Notes: generated by a model not told the origin, from the sequence alone. A DNA stretch of 64,000 nucleotides from Hymenobacter algoricola (GCF_039539525.1 NZ_BAABDH010000022.1:34678-98677); one strand, 5' to 3'; shown: positions 1 to 9,318, counted from the first letter of the stretch. Numbers and translations are program-made.

Positions 1-651
1 GCTGATGGTGTACGACTCAAACAGCCAGGTCGGCACCGAGTCCTTCTGCCACTGGGTGGTCTGGGCGGCGGTGGGGTGGTCGAGCAGGGCGGCCAGCTCC
101 AGGTAGCTCATGCCCTCGTAGTTGATCAGGCCGCTGTCCCAGAGGCTGTGCAGGTTGGTGTCCTTGCCCTCAAACTTGACGTTGATGGCGTTGCCGCCCT
201 TGTCCTCGGCCCGGCTCACGTGCATGGGCTGGTGCACGTCGCCCACGATGTGGACCACGAACTTGAGCGCCGTTACCCGCTCCTGGTAGGTCTTGGTGGC
301 GTCCTTCATATCCTTCATGTTCTGCAGCAGCGCCATGTAGGCGTTGGGCTGGGTCATGGCCGTCACCGTGGCGCTGTACTCGGCGAAGGGCAGCCCCAGC
401 GGGGTGTTGATGAAGTGCCAGGGCGCGGTAAAGGAGAAGTCGGGCGAGTAGCGGGCCTCGTCGGCCCAGGTGGTCACCAGCGGCAGCCGCTCGGAGCCCA
501 GCAGCTGGGCAATCTGCTTGCGGGCCTTGTCGGTCAGGTGGTTTTCGGCAATGCGGCCCACCACACGGTGGCCCTGCACGCCCCAGGCCCGCAGGCTCAG
601 GGGCAGCGCCAGCAGCAAGAACAGGGCAACGGTCTTCTTCAACAGGATCAT
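1..651 (-). CDS. S1/P1 nuclease family protein (3' part cut by the window edge)
   Basis: This is an exported zinc-dependent nuclease of the S1/P1 family, expected to cut single-stranded nucleic acids or 3'-nucleotides outside the cytoplasm. The start at 649-651 gives a signal peptide (MILLKKTVALFLLLALPL) followed by SLRAWGVQGHRVVGRIAEN. In this family the mature protein begins with the Trp that follows the cleavage site, and that Trp is a zinc ligand. The motifs WGVQGHRVVG, TWADEAR, PWHFIN, VHIVGDVHQPMHV and LHSLWDSG all match the family, including the zinc-binding His and Asp residues. The reading frame runs off position 1, so the C-terminal part is missing. A promoter-like word lies about 40 bases upstream. 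Seen: the motifs. Inferred: substrate. Confidence 0.93.
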   Translation of the reverse strand, partial: MILLKKTVALFLLLALPLSLRAWGVQGHRVVGRIAENHLTDKARKQIAQLLGSERLPLVTTWADEARYSPDFSFTAPWHFINTPLGLPFAEYSATVTAMTQPNAYMALLQNMKDMKDATKTYQERVTALKFVVHIVGDVHQPMHVSRAEDKGGNAINVKFEGKDTNLHSLWDSGLINYEGMSYLELAALLDHPTAAQTTQWQKDSVPTWLFESYTIS

Positions 652-692
652 AGGACGGTGGGATGAGTAGCTCTGGCCGGTAAGGGGAACCA

Positions 693-700
693 CAAAAGTA
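693..700 (-). promoter_or_regulatory. Bacteroidota -7 promoter box for the S1/P1 nuclease gene
   Basis: The minus strand reads TACTTTTG, a perfect match to TAnnTTTG, 41 bases upstream of the nuclease start codon. No clear -33 TTTG box was identified. Confidence 0.5.
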
Positions 701-800
701 GCTCGAAACCCAGACATCCGGCCGGTTTTCTGCCCTGTCCGCCCCCACCCCTGGCTTGCCGTGCCCCCGCGCCGCCGGACCGCTGGCGGCAGCGGCCGGC

Positions 801-3440
801 CTACGGCACGGCCACCGTCACGCTCAGGTAGTACAGCCCGCCCACCGCCGGCCCGCCCAGGTAGGTCACGTAGTACTGGTTGAGTACGTTGGTGGCCCCC
901 AGCTTGAAGCGCAGGTCGGGCCGGGGCAGCGCGTAGCTCAGCTGGGCGTCGAGGGTGCGGTAGGCGGGCACGAAGCCGCTCACCAGAAACGTCTGGGAGT
1001 AGTAGCGCTGCTGCCAGCGGTAGCTGAGCCCGAAGCCCAGGCCCCGGTAGGCGTCCTCGTTGCCCAGACTCATAGTATAGAGCCAGCGCGGGGTGTTGAA
1101 GCCGTCCTCCAGCCCGTCGCCCGACTCGGTGCGGGCCAGGCGGGCGGAGGTCGCGCTGGCCCCGGCCCGAAAGCCCTGGGGCAGCTCGTAGCGCAGCCCC
1201 AGCGAGCCGCCGTAGGTGTACACCCGGCTGCGGGCGTTGGTCCAGAGCCGGTAGCGGCTCTGGGTGGCCCGGCTGCTGAGGTAGCTGGCGGCCGAGTCGG
1301 GGTTGGTGGTTTTGGGCACGGAGGCCTCCACCTGGGCAATAAAGTCGCGGTAGGCATTGTAGTAGAAGTCCACGTCGGCCAGCAGCCGCCCGCCCGGCCC
1401 CAGCGCGGCCTTGTAGCCCACTTCCCACGAGCTGATGTGCTCGGGCTGCAGGTAAGTATAGGGGGTACGGCGCAGCAGGCCCTGGCTCTGGGCAATGGCC
1501 TGCTGCCGCTTCTGCGCCGCCGGGGCCGAAGAAGTATTAGCGTTGACGGCCGCCGTCACGGCCGCGTTGAAGGCATCGATGCTGGCGCGCAGGTAGCTGT
1601 TCTCAAACACCCCGTCCGACATCACCCGCAGCCCGCCGATGCGCTTCACCTGCCCGCTGTTGACGTTGGAAAAGCCCTCGAACAGGCTCGGAAAGCGGTA
1701 GCCGCGCTGGTAGCTCCCCCGGAAGTTGTGCCGCGGCGTGGGCGAGTACCCCGCCGTCAGGCGCGGGTTGAAGCGCAGGGCGAAGTAGTCGTTCTTGTCG
1801 GCCCGCAGCGTGGCCGTAAGCCGGACCTTGCCGGCGAGCAGGCGGGCGCCGGCCTGCACGAAGCCCCCGGTTTTGGAGTAGGTCAGGTTGTCGCCCAGCG
1901 GGTCGCGGCCCTTCCCCGGGTTGATGAAGTAGTTGCCGTCGGGCTCGATGACGTAAGTGCGGTGGTCGGCCCCGGCCAGCAGGTCCACGGCCGCGGGCAG
2001 CCCCCGGCGCCCGTCCTGCCGCAGCACCGCCCCGAGGTTCACCTGGCCCTCGGCGTGGAGCAGGTTGGCCTGCACCCGCAGGGCCGCGCCCCGGTCCCAG
2101 TTGTTGATGTTCTGCAGCTCCCTTAGGCGCTGCCCGAATTCGGGCGTGCCGGGCTGCAGGCGGCCGGCATCGGCGGCCGTGCGGGCGGCGGCGTGGGCCT
2201 GGGCCACGGGCTGGCCGGCCTGGGTGGCCGCGTTCCAGGCCGTGGTATAGTCCTGGTTCCAGACGGCATCCGGCTTGTAGCTGCGGTCCAGGTTCTCGGC
2301 CGCGGAGCGCAGGTTATAGCTTTTGCCGGTGTTTTCCCGCGTGGCGTAGGCCCGCACCTGCACCACCGGACTGGTCAGCTGCAGGGCGTGCTGCTGCAGG
2401 CGGTAGTCCTGGAGCCGGAAGCGGTTGGCGCGCTGGTACACATTGTCGAGCACCGCCACGCGGTAGGTGTAGGCCAGCTCGGCCCGGGCGCCCACCTTGT
2501 AGTGCAGCGCCGCGTCGGCCTTGATGGTTTGCAGGCGGTAGTCCACCACGTCCTGCTCGTCGTAGCCGGTACGGGCCACCGCGTAGCTTTTGCCGCCCAG
2601 CGTCAGCGCGCTGCGGTTCGACGACTCGTTGCCGTAGCTGTTCACCGGGTCGTGGGCCGGGTTGTCGGCCCCGAGCAGGCCGGTGGTGGCGTTGCCAGCG
2701 GGGTTGAGCTCGGTCTGGTCGGTAGCCGTCCAGTCGTAGCCGCGCAGGTAGGTGCCGTTCACCTTGAAGGCCAGTTTCGGCAGCAGCACCCGGGCGTAGC
2801 GCAGGCTGGTTTCGGAAAACGGCCGCGCCCTGGTGCTGGCGTCGCGCAGGTGGTTGACGCCGGTCTTCTGCTGTACGCTCAGCCCCCCGGACGTAAACGG
2901 ATTACGGGTGCTGAAATTCGCCAGCCCGTTGATGGCGTTGAGCCCGTACAGGGCCGCCGCGGTGCCCGGCACGATTTCCACCGTGCTGATATCCAGGTCG
3001 CCCGGGCCGAGCACGTTGCCGATGGGCGCGCCGATGTGGGGCGCCTGGTTGTCGATGCCGTCGACGAGCTGGGCAAAGCGCACGTTGGTGGTGTTGGTGA
3101 AGCCGCGGGCGTTTATCACCTTGAAGCCCAGGCTGGGCGTAAGCAGCTGCACGCCCTTCACGTGCTCGATGGCGTCGAAAAACGAGGGGGCCGGCGTGAG
3201 GCGCAGGTCCCGGGCCGTGAGCTTCTCCACCGTCACCGGCGACTGCAAAATGCTTTCCTCCCCCTTCGAAGCCGACACCACTACCTCGCCCAGCGCCACA
3301 TTTTTACGGACGGTGTCGGCCGCAATACTGGTTTGGGGCGCACCAGCCACTTGCTGGGCGCCGGCCTGGCGGGCAATCAGTAGCCCCAGCACGGCAATTA
3401 TACTGGCCGCGCCCCGACGCCGGCGTAGAGGTTGAGTCAT
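801..3440 (-). CDS. TonB-dependent outer-membrane receptor
   Basis: An outer-membrane active transporter of 879 residues. A longer in-frame start exists at 3482, but the ATG at 3438-3440 is preferred because it gives a basic n-region (MTQPLRRRRG), a hydrophobic stretch and a QAGAQQ cleavage site. Residues of about 45-160 form the plug (GEVVVSASKGEES, INARGFTNTTNVRFAQLVDG, VEIVPGTAAALYGLNAINGL). The rest is a large beta-barrel ending in the aromatic-rich strand NVLNQYYVTYLGG. No N-terminal carboxypeptidase-like repeat and no SusD partner are visible, so a glycan role is not supported. The nearest gene upstream encodes a ModE-like DNA-binding protein on the same strand, which hints at an oxyanion such as molybdate as substrate; this is inference only. 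Confidence 0.93.
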   Translation of the reverse strand: MTQPLRRRRGAASIIAVLGLLIARQAGAQQVAGAPQTSIAADTVRKNVALGEVVVSASKGEESILQSPVTVEKLTARDLRLTPAPSFFDAIEHVKGVQLLTPSLGFKVINARGFTNTTNVRFAQLVDGIDNQAPHIGAPIGNVLGPGDLDISTVEIVPGTAAALYGLNAINGLANFSTRNPFTSGGLSVQQKTGVNHLRDASTRARPFSETSLRYARVLLPKLAFKVNGTYLRGYDWTATDQTELNPAGNATTGLLGADNPAHDPVNSYGNESSNRSALTLGGKSYAVARTGYDEQDVVDYRLQTIKADAALHYKVGARAELAYTYRVAVLDNVYQRANRFRLQDYRLQQHALQLTSPVVQVRAYATRENTGKSYNLRSAAENLDRSYKPDAVWNQDYTTAWNAATQAGQPVAQAHAAARTAADAGRLQPGTPEFGQRLRELQNINNWDRGAALRVQANLLHAEGQVNLGAVLRQDGRRGLPAAVDLLAGADHRTYVIEPDGNYFINPGKGRDPLGDNLTYSKTGGFVQAGARLLAGKVRLTATLRADKNDYFALRFNPRLTAGYSPTPRHNFRGSYQRGYRFPSLFEGFSNVNSGQVKRIGGLRVMSDGVFENSYLRASIDAFNAAVTAAVNANTSSAPAAQKRQQAIAQSQGLLRRTPYTYLQPEHISSWEVGYKAALGPGGRLLADVDFYYNAYRDFIAQVEASVPKTTNPDSAASYLSSRATQSRYRLWTNARSRVYTYGGSLGLRYELPQGFRAGASATSARLARTESGDGLEDGFNTPRWLYTMSLGNEDAYRGLGFGLSYRWQQRYYSQTFLVSGFVPAYRTLDAQLSYALPRPDLRFKLGATNVLNQYYVTYLGGPAVGGLYYLSVTVAVP

Positions 3441-3479
3441 AGAATCCGGAAGCAGAGTTGCGCCGTCGTTATATTTCCA

Positions 3480-3487
3480 CAAACATA
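3480..3487 (-). promoter_or_regulatory. Bacteroidota -7 promoter box for the TonB-dependent receptor
   Basis: The minus strand reads TATGTTTG (TAnnTTTG), 39 bases upstream of the preferred receptor start. It lies between the ModE-like gene and the receptor, so the receptor probably has its own promoter. Its position also supports the shorter receptor start at 3440. Confidence 0.55.
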
Positions 3488-3513
3488 ACGAAGAACTCTG
3501 CCAGATGTTCCGT

Positions 3514-3873
3514 CTACTGGGTCAGGCGCTGACCTTCCGCCGCCAGAAACGCCTGAAACCGGGCCTGCATAGCCTCAAACTCCCGAATCAACTCCAGCCC
3601 CTCGGCCGTGACGACGGCCCCGCCCCCGCGGGTACCGCCGGCCTGGGTGCCTACCAGGGGCTGTCGGGCCTGCCGGTTCAGGGAGTTCACCAGGTCCCAG
3701 GCCCGCTTATACGACATGCCCATAGCCTTGGCCGCCTGGGAGATGGAGCCCAGGGCGTGAATGTGCTGGAGCAGCTCCAGCCGCCCGATGCCCATAAACC
3801 GGTCGTCGGGCCCCTCAATCCAGAGGCGGCCGTTGAGGCGAAACGGCAGGTCGGGGCGCAGCAGCTCTTTCAT
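3514..3873 (-). CDS. ModE-like N-terminal winged-helix transcriptional regulator
   Basis: A 119-residue protein made of little more than a LysR/ModE-type winged helix (LQHIHALGSISQAAKAMGMS and YKRAWDLVNSLNRQ, then the wing GGTRGGGAVVTAEGLELI). In E. coli ModE this domain binds DNA and two following Mop domains bind molybdate. Here the Mop domains are missing, as in many stand-alone ModE-N proteins, so the ligand is unknown. It lies directly upstream of the TonB-dependent receptor on the same strand, and 2.2 kb from a molybdenum hydroxylase operon. A role in molybdenum or other oxyanion homeostasis is plausible but not shown by the sequence. Confidence 0.85.
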   Translation of the reverse strand: MKELLRPDLPFRLNGRLWIEGPDDRFMGIGRLELLQHIHALGSISQAAKAMGMSYKRAWDLVNSLNRQARQPLVGTQAGGTRGGGAVVTAEGLELIREFEAMQARFQAFLAAEGQRLTQ

Positions 3874-4066
3874 GCTGCAAGCTTAGGAAAATCCTGACGC
3901 CCCCTCCATTCCAGGTCCGCCTTTCTCCTCATCCTTCTCCTCCTGGGGGCGTGGACGGTAACCGAAAAGAACGTCATGCCGAGCATGAGTGCCATTTCAC
4001 TTTCTGTCCGCACACCCTAAGCCGTGCAACTCAGCTCCAACGCAACGCCCCCCCTGCTCCAACACA

Positions 4067-4102
4067 ACCCCGCCCCGCCGCCAGCTGGCGACGGGGCGGG
4101 GT
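4067..4102. terminator. GC-rich hairpin between the ModE-like and ABM genes
   Basis: ACCCCGCCCCG pairs with CGGGGCGGGGT around a 14-base loop. There is no clean T-run on either strand. The hairpin sits 24 bases beyond the stop codon of the minus-strand ABM gene, so it may end that transcript, possibly as a structure that protects the 3' end. Confidence 0.4.
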
Positions 4103-4125
4103 CCGGCAACAGAAAGCCGAAGCGA

Positions 4126-4425
4126 CTAGGCGCCTTTGGAGGCCAGAATATCCACCATTTCGATGGTGGGCTCCGCCGCCAGCAGCTCGGGCGCGTGGGC
4201 GAAAAGAGCCTCGGCGACCTGGCCGCCCAGGTGGACCTTGCGGCCGGCCTCGTCGGGGAAGGTGTCGAAGATACCGAACGTAGAGGGTCCCAGCTGAATG
4301 CCGTACCACGTGGTGGTGTCGGGCTCCAGCTCCACCAGGGCGAGGCCGCCGCGCAGAAAATCGGCCACGGCCTGCTCTTTGCCGGGCTTGGCTTCTAGGC
4401 GAACTAACAATCCTACTTTGCTCAT
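4126..4425 (-). CDS. ABM-fold putative quinol monooxygenase / antibiotic biosynthesis monooxygenase domain protein
   Basis: A 99-residue single-domain protein with the dimeric alpha/beta-barrel ABM pattern: MSKVGLLVRLEAKPGKEQ, a central acidic part around ELEPDTTTWYGIQL, FGIFDTFPDEAGRKVHLGG and a C-terminal PTIEMVDILASKGA. This matches small YgiN-like proteins that act on quinols or reactive ketones without a cofactor. The start at 4423-4425 is chosen over a longer in-frame upstream start because the extra residues are unlike the family. It is a single gene flanked by non-coding DNA and divergent from the MFS transporter. The substrate cannot be read from the sequence. Confidence 0.85.
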   Translation of the reverse strand: MSKVGLLVRLEAKPGKEQAVADFLRGGLALVELEPDTTTWYGIQLGPSTFGIFDTFPDEAGRKVHLGGQVAEALFAHAPELLAAEPTIEMVDILASKGA

Positions 4426-4668
4426 ACGGGTCGTGCTGAAAAGGTGGAACTCCCTAACTACCGCCCCACGGCCCGATTGTTCCGGCCCCGCTACCCCACC
4501 GGACCAGCTGGCGCCGCGACCCTGCGCTTCCTGGCGTTGAAAGACTGCCAACGCTTATTCCAACCAGCCTCAGCCCGCGGTAGCCGCGCAGGGTCGCGGG
4601 TGCGTAGTCGTTCCCGGCCGGGGATTTGGGTACCTTGCCGCCCCGCTCCCGCTCCCACCCAGTACCCT

Positions 4669-5925
4669 ATGCGACTCACTTTACCCACCATTGTGGGGGC
4701 GCAGTTCTGCTGCACCTCGCTCTGGTTTGCCGGCAATGCCGTAGCCCCCGATATGGCGGCTCGGTTTCACCTGGGCCCCGGCTTCGTGGCCGCCCTCACC
4801 AGTGCCGTACAGCTGGGCTTCATTGCCGGCACCCTGGCTTTCGCCCTGCTGGCCGTGGCCGACCGCTTCTCTCCTTCCCGGGTATTTTTGGTCAGTGCCC
4901 TACTGGCCGCGCTCAGTAACCTGGCCGTTATGATCGAAGGACTGGAAACCGAAGGACTGCTGGCCTGCCGGTTCCTGACCGGGTTTTTCCTGGCCGGCAT
5001 CTACCCCGTGGGCATGAAAATCGCCTCCGACTACTACCAGGCCGGATTGGGCCGGTCGCTGGGGTGGCTGGTGGGGGCGCTGGTGCTGGGCACGGCGTTT
5101 CCGCATTTGCTCAAGGGACTCGCCGCCCGGCTGCCCTGGCAGACCGTGACGCTGGCCACCTCCGCGCTGGCGGCCCTGGGCGGCCTGGCGCTGGGGCTGC
5201 TGGTCCCCGACGGCCCCCACCGCCGCCCCGGGCCACCCCTGAGTTTGACCGCCTGTCTGACCGGGTTTCGCCGGCCGGAGTTTCGGGCGGCCGCTTTCGG
5301 CTACTTCGGCCACATGTGGGAGCTGTACACCTTCTGGGCCTTCGTGCCGGTACTGCTGACGGCCTACAACGCCCGCCACCCCGGCGCGGCCCTGTCGGTG
5401 CCGCTGCTTTCCTTCGGCATCATCGGCGGGGGCAGCCTGGCCTGCGTGGGCAGCGGGCTGCTCTCGCAGGTGGTACCGGCCCGCGCGGTGGCGGCGGGGG
5501 CGCTGGCGCTGTCGGGGCTGTGCTGCCTGGCGTCGCCCCTGGTGCTGGGCGGCAATTCGCCGGCGCTGCTGCTGGGGTTCCTGTTTTTCTGGGGCCTGGT
5601 GGTGGTAGCCGATTCGCCGCTGTTTTCCACCCTGGTAGCCCGCCACGCCCCGGAAGCCGCCCGCGGCACCTCGCTCACCATCGTCAACTGCCTGGGCTTC
5701 GCCCTGACCATTGTCAGCATTCAGCTCACGGGCTGGCTGGCGCCCCGGCTTGGCCCGCAGCTGCTGTTTCTGCCATTGGCGGTGGGGCCGGCGTTGGGGC
5801 TGTGGGCCCTGTGGCGGGGGCGGCCGGGGCGGAATGCTGCAGTGGCGGCCCGGAATGACTGGCGGCGGCCCACCACGGCCGGCGTAGTGGCACAGCACCA
5901 GGGCGCCACTGCTCATTCGTTGTGA
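4669..5925 (+). CDS. MFS transporter
   Basis: A 418-residue inner-membrane transporter with about 12 hydrophobic segments. The first is preceded by MRLTLPTIVGAQFCCTSLWF. An MFS signature follows the second membrane segment (ALLAVADRFSPSRVFLVSAL). The frame is open further upstream, but that stretch is not membrane-like and the ATG at 4669 begins the conserved part. The C-terminal residues RNDWRRPTTAGVVAQHQG are hydrophilic and probably cytoplasmic. Fold and export/import mechanism by proton coupling follow from the family; the substrate is not recognisable. It is convergent with the molybdenum hydroxylase operon across a shared terminator. Confidence 0.9.
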   Translation: MRLTLPTIVGAQFCCTSLWFAGNAVAPDMAARFHLGPGFVAALTSAVQLGFIAGTLAFALLAVADRFSPSRVFLVSALLAALSNLAVMIEGLETEGLLACRFLTGFFLAGIYPVGMKIASDYYQAGLGRSLGWLVGALVLGTAFPHLLKGLAARLPWQTVTLATSALAALGGLALGLLVPDGPHRRPGPPLSLTACLTGFRRPEFRAAAFGYFGHMWELYTFWAFVPVLLTAYNARHPGAALSVPLLSFGIIGGGSLACVGSGLLSQVVPARAVAAGALALSGLCCLASPLVLGGNSPALLLGFLFFWGLVVVADSPLFSTLVARHAPEAARGTSLTIVNCLGFALTIVSIQLTGWLAPRLGPQLLFLPLAVGPALGLWALWRGRPGRNAAVAARNDWRRPTTAGVVAQHQGATAHSL

Positions 5926-6009
5926 TAATTTGCCAGAAGCTCTGATGCCCCGGGCCCGGTCAATCTGAGCCCCGGCAAGCGGCGGCCGGCCACACTGCCC
6001 GCCCATAGC

Positions 6010-6042
6010 AAAGCCCCGAAACCTGCCGGTTCCGGGGCTTTT
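6010..6042. terminator. Bidirectional terminator between MFS and paoC-like genes
   Basis: AAAGCCCCG pairs with CGGGGCTTT, with T-rich flanks on both strands. It sits between two convergent genes and can serve both. Confidence 0.8.
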
Positions 6043-6061
6043 GATTATCAGCAGCTATCCT

Positions 6062-8293
6062 TTACAGCAGCTTATCGAGCATAATCGGCAGCTCCCGCAC
6101 GCGCTTGCCGGTGGCGTGGAAGATGGCGTTGGCCACGGCGGCGGCCACGCCCAGCATGCCGACCTCGCCAATGCCTTTCACCCCCAGCGGATTCACGATG
6201 TCGTCTTCCTCCTCCACGAATACCACGTCGATGTCGTGGATGTCGGCGTTGACGGGAATGTGGTACTCGGCGTAGTTGTGGTTCACGTAGCGGCCGAACT
6301 TATGGTCCATCACGGTTTCCTCCATCAGCGCCGCGCTGATGCCCCACACCACCGAGCCCAGCACCTGGGAGCGGGCAGTTTTGGGGTTCATGATGCGGCC
6401 GGCGGCCACGGCATTCACCACCCGGGTGACGTGCACGGTGCCCAGGTCCTCATCTACCTCCACTTCCACAAATACCGCGTTGTGGGCGTGCAGCGAGTAC
6501 TGCTTCTGCTTGGCCAGGTCCGGCGCGGCGGTGGCGTCGGCTTCCAGCTTGGTTTCCCCGCTGGCCTGCACAATGTCGCGGATGACGACGGCCTGGTTGT
6601 GGTCGAGGCGCAGGCGCAGCTGGCCGTTCACGAACTCCACGTCCTCAAACTTGGCGTCGGCCAGCGGCGAGCCTTCCATCTTCTGGGCCAGCTTAAGCAG
6701 CTTTTCGCCCAGAGCCTCGCAGGCTTCCTTCACGGCCGTGCCTACCGAGGCGGCGGTCCAGGAGCCGCCCTGCACGGGGGCGGGAGGGAAGTTGGTGTCG
6801 CCGAGCTGGAAATCGACGGCCTCCAGGGGCAGGCCCAGGTACTCGGCCGCCACCTGCGTCATAATGGTGTAGGTGCCGGTACCGATTTCGTTGGTGGCGC
6901 TCTGCACCGTCAGCTTGCCGTCGGCCGAGAGCGAGACTTTCGCGGCGGCCTTCTGCTGGCTGGCATCCCAGACGCCGCTGGCCATGCCCCAGCCCACGAG
7001 CATGTTGCCGCGGCGGGTGGCGCGGGGCGCGGGGTTGCGCTTCTCCCAGCCAAACTTGGCCGCGCCCTCGTGGTAGCACTCCCGCAGCTTCTTGCTCGAA
7101 AACGGCTTGTCGAGGTTCTGGTCGCGGTCGGCGTAGCTGCGCAGGCGCAGCTCCAGCGGGTCGAGGCCGGCGGCGTAGGCCAGCTCATCCATGGCAATTT
7201 CGAGGGCAATGGAGCCGGTGGCGGCGCCGGGGGCGCGCATGTCCTGGGGCGAGTACACGTCGAGCTTGGCCAGCTGGTAGCCCAGCTTCACGTTGGCGCA
7301 CTGGTAGAGCATGCCCGACCAGTTCACCACGTTTTCGGTGTAGTCCTCAAAGCGCGAGGTTTCGTGCAGAGCGTGGTGGTGCAGGGAAGCCAGCGAGCCG
7401 TCGGGGTTGGTACCCAGCTTCACGGTTTGCAGCGTGTGGGGGCGGTGACCGATGCTGAACATCTGCTGGCGCGTGAGGCTCACCCGCACGGAGTGTCTCA
7501 GTTCCAGCGCCGCCAGCACGGCCATAAACAGCTGGTACTGGGGCCGCAGCCCCGAGCCGAAGCCGCCGCCGGTGTACCGGGAGATAACCCGGGCCTCGTC
7601 CTTGCTCAGCCCAAAGATCTGACGGATGTAGCGCTGGCTGTTGGGGGCGCCCTGGGTTTTGTCGTACACGGTCAGCTTGCCGCCCTCGTGGTACTCCACG
7701 GTGGAGGCAAACATTTCCATCGGGTTGTGGTGCTGGGTGCCGTGCACGTACTCCTGGTCGACGCGGTGGGTGGCACGCTCGAACTCCTGGTCGGCCTGGC
7801 CCCGGGGCGGGGGCGGCGGCACGAAGCCGGTTTTGCCGGTACCGGGCTCAAAGCCCTGGGTGCGCTTGGTTTCGATGTCGGTTTCGTGCCCGGCCTGCTC
7901 GTACTCGATCTTCAGAATCGAGGCGGCATAGCGGGCCAGCTCAAACGTGTCGGCCACCACCAGCGCCACGGGCTGCTGGCTGAACTTGACCTCGGCGCTG
8001 TGCAGGGGCCGGAACGGGGAGCCGCCGGGCGCGATGTCGTCCTTGTAGCTACGGTCTAGTAGGGCCAGCGTGGGCACGTTTTCGTGGGAGAAAACCTGCA
8101 GTACGCCCGGCAGCGCCAGCACTTCGGCCGCGTCTATCTTCGTGATTTTGCCCTTGGCAATGGGGCTGCTCACCACGTAGCCGTAGGCCAGGTTGGGTAC
8201 GTTGAACTCGGCGGCGTACTTGGCGGCGCCGGTTACCTTGGCCGGGCCGTCGACGCGGCTCGTGGCCTTGCCGATATAGTTGGTATCGTTCAT
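6062..8293 (-). CDS. paoC: Xanthine dehydrogenase family, molybdopterin-binding catalytic subunit (PaoC/YagR-like)
   Basis: The large catalytic subunit (743 residues) of a molybdenum hydroxylase that oxidises aldehydes or N-heterocycles. The N-terminal aldehyde oxidase a/b hammerhead domain begins with IGKATSRVDGPAKVTGAAKY. The molybdenum cofactor-binding region contains YTGGGFGSGLRPQ, MRAPGAATGS and GSWTAASVGTAVKEA. The catalytic Glu lies near residue 710 in GVKGIGEVGMLG. The length matches PaoC-type enzymes rather than the longer eukaryote-like XdhB. It is the third gene of the operon, five bases after the FAD subunit. Substrate is inferred only from similarity to aldehyde oxidoreductase PaoABC. 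Cofactor insertion would need a PaoD/XdhC-type chaperone, which is not in this window. Confidence 0.93.
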   Translation of the reverse strand: MNDTNYIGKATSRVDGPAKVTGAAKYAAEFNVPNLAYGYVVSSPIAKGKITKIDAAEVLALPGVLQVFSHENVPTLALLDRSYKDDIAPGGSPFRPLHSAEVKFSQQPVALVVADTFELARYAASILKIEYEQAGHETDIETKRTQGFEPGTGKTGFVPPPPPRGQADQEFERATHRVDQEYVHGTQHHNPMEMFASTVEYHEGGKLTVYDKTQGAPNSQRYIRQIFGLSKDEARVISRYTGGGFGSGLRPQYQLFMAVLAALELRHSVRVSLTRQQMFSIGHRPHTLQTVKLGTNPDGSLASLHHHALHETSRFEDYTENVVNWSGMLYQCANVKLGYQLAKLDVYSPQDMRAPGAATGSIALEIAMDELAYAAGLDPLELRLRSYADRDQNLDKPFSSKKLRECYHEGAAKFGWEKRNPAPRATRRGNMLVGWGMASGVWDASQQKAAAKVSLSADGKLTVQSATNEIGTGTYTIMTQVAAEYLGLPLEAVDFQLGDTNFPPAPVQGGSWTAASVGTAVKEACEALGEKLLKLAQKMEGSPLADAKFEDVEFVNGQLRLRLDHNQAVVIRDIVQASGETKLEADATAAPDLAKQKQYSLHAHNAVFVEVEVDEDLGTVHVTRVVNAVAAGRIMNPKTARSQVLGSVVWGISAALMEETVMDHKFGRYVNHNYAEYHIPVNADIHDIDVVFVEEEDDIVNPLGVKGIGEVGMLGVAAAVANAIFHATGKRVRELPIMLDKLL

Positions 8294-8298
8294 CTGGC

Positions 8299-9318
8299 TT
8301 ACGGATTAGAGTTCTGGAAGGCTTCAGTTACGGGCATACCCTCGGCAGCCTGCTTCAGGGCGCGTACGATGGCGCGCTTGGCCAATTCAATTTTGAACGT
8401 GTTGTGGCCGTAGCCTCTGGCACCCTCCACTACTTTGGCAGCCACCCGGCGGAAAGTGTCCTCGGTAGCCGGCTGGCCTTTGAGCATTTCTTCGGCGGCC
8501 GGGTCGCGCCAGGGCTTGTGGGCCACACCGCCCAGCGCCAAGCGGGCTTCCTTAATCGTATTGCCGTCCAGCTGTAGGGCGGCCGCCACCGATACCAGCG
8601 CAAAAGCGTAGCTGGACCGGTCGCGCAGCTTCAGGTAGCTGAAGTTCTTACTAAAGTCCTCGGCCGGCAGGTCGATGGCCGTCACGATTTCGTCGGGCTG
8701 GAGCGTGTTGTCGAACTGGGGCGTGTCGCCGGGCAGGCGGTGGAAGTCAGCAAACGGAATGGTCCGCTCCCCGCTTTTGCCCGTCACGCGCACCGTGGCG
8801 GCCAGCGCGGCCAGGGCCACGCACATATCCGACGGATGCGTGGCAATGCACGACTCGCTGGTGCCCAGAATGCCCAGAATGCGGTTGTAGCCGCCGATGG
8901 CCGAACAGCCCGAGCCGGGTTCCCGCTTGTTGCAGGGCGTGGCCACGTCGTAGAAATAGTAGCAGCGGGTGCGCTGCAACAGGTTGCCGCCATTGGTAGC
9001 CATGTTGCGCAGCTGGGGCGAGGCCCCGGCCAGAATCGCCTGGCTCAGCAGCGGATACCGCCGCTCCACCTCCTCGTGCCAGGCCGTATCGGCGTTGGTA
9101 GTCAGCGCGCCGAGGCGCAGGCCGCCGTCGGGCAAGGCGTCAATTTTGGTGAGCGGCAGGTGGTTGATGTCGATCAGCCGGGTGGGCCGCTCCACGTTTT
9201 CCTTCATCAAATCGAGCAGGTTGGTGCCGCCCGCAATGAATTTAACCTGGTCGGAAGCCGATTTTTCGCGCACTGCCGTGTCGACGGCCGTGGCGCGGGT
9301 ATAGGTGAAACTGTTCAT
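8299..9318 (-). CDS. paoB: Xanthine dehydrogenase family, FAD-binding subunit with extra Fe-S cysteines (PaoB/YagS-like)
   Basis: The 339-residue FAD subunit of the molybdenum hydroxylase. FAD-binding motifs include KFIAGGTNLLDLMKE (residues 27-41) and RNMATNGGNLLQRTRC. Cysteines 119, 129, 138 and 157 lie in the segment CYYFYDVATPC ... GSGCSAIGGYNR ... SESC. PaoB of E. coli carries an additional [4Fe-4S] cluster in this insertion, and ordinary xanthine dehydrogenase medium subunits do not. The pattern therefore points to the PaoABC-type periplasmic enzyme. The downstream catalytic subunit starts five bases later, and the Fe-S subunit lies 81 bases upstream. Confidence 0.92.
   Translation of the reverse strand: MNSFTYTRATAVDTAVREKSASDQVKFIAGGTNLLDLMKENVERPTRLIDINHLPLTKIDALPDGGLRLGALTTNADTAWHEEVERRYPLLSQAILAGASPQLRNMATNGGNLLQRTRCYYFYDVATPCNKREPGSGCSAIGGYNRILGILGTSESCIATHPSDMCVALAALAATVRVTGKSGERTIPFADFHRLPGDTPQFDNTLQPDEIVTAIDLPAEDFSKNFSYLKLRDRSSYAFALVSVAAALQLDGNTIKEARLALGGVAHKPWRDPAAEEMLKGQPATEDTFRRVAAKVVEGARGYGHNTFKIELAKRAIVRALKQAAEGMPVTEAFQNSNP

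Noticed and set aside
756..3383. Long plus-strand open frames opposite the TonB receptor
   Set aside because: They are GC-driven shadows; their translations are rich in Ala, Gly, Val, Arg and His without motifs, while the minus strand encodes a complete receptor.
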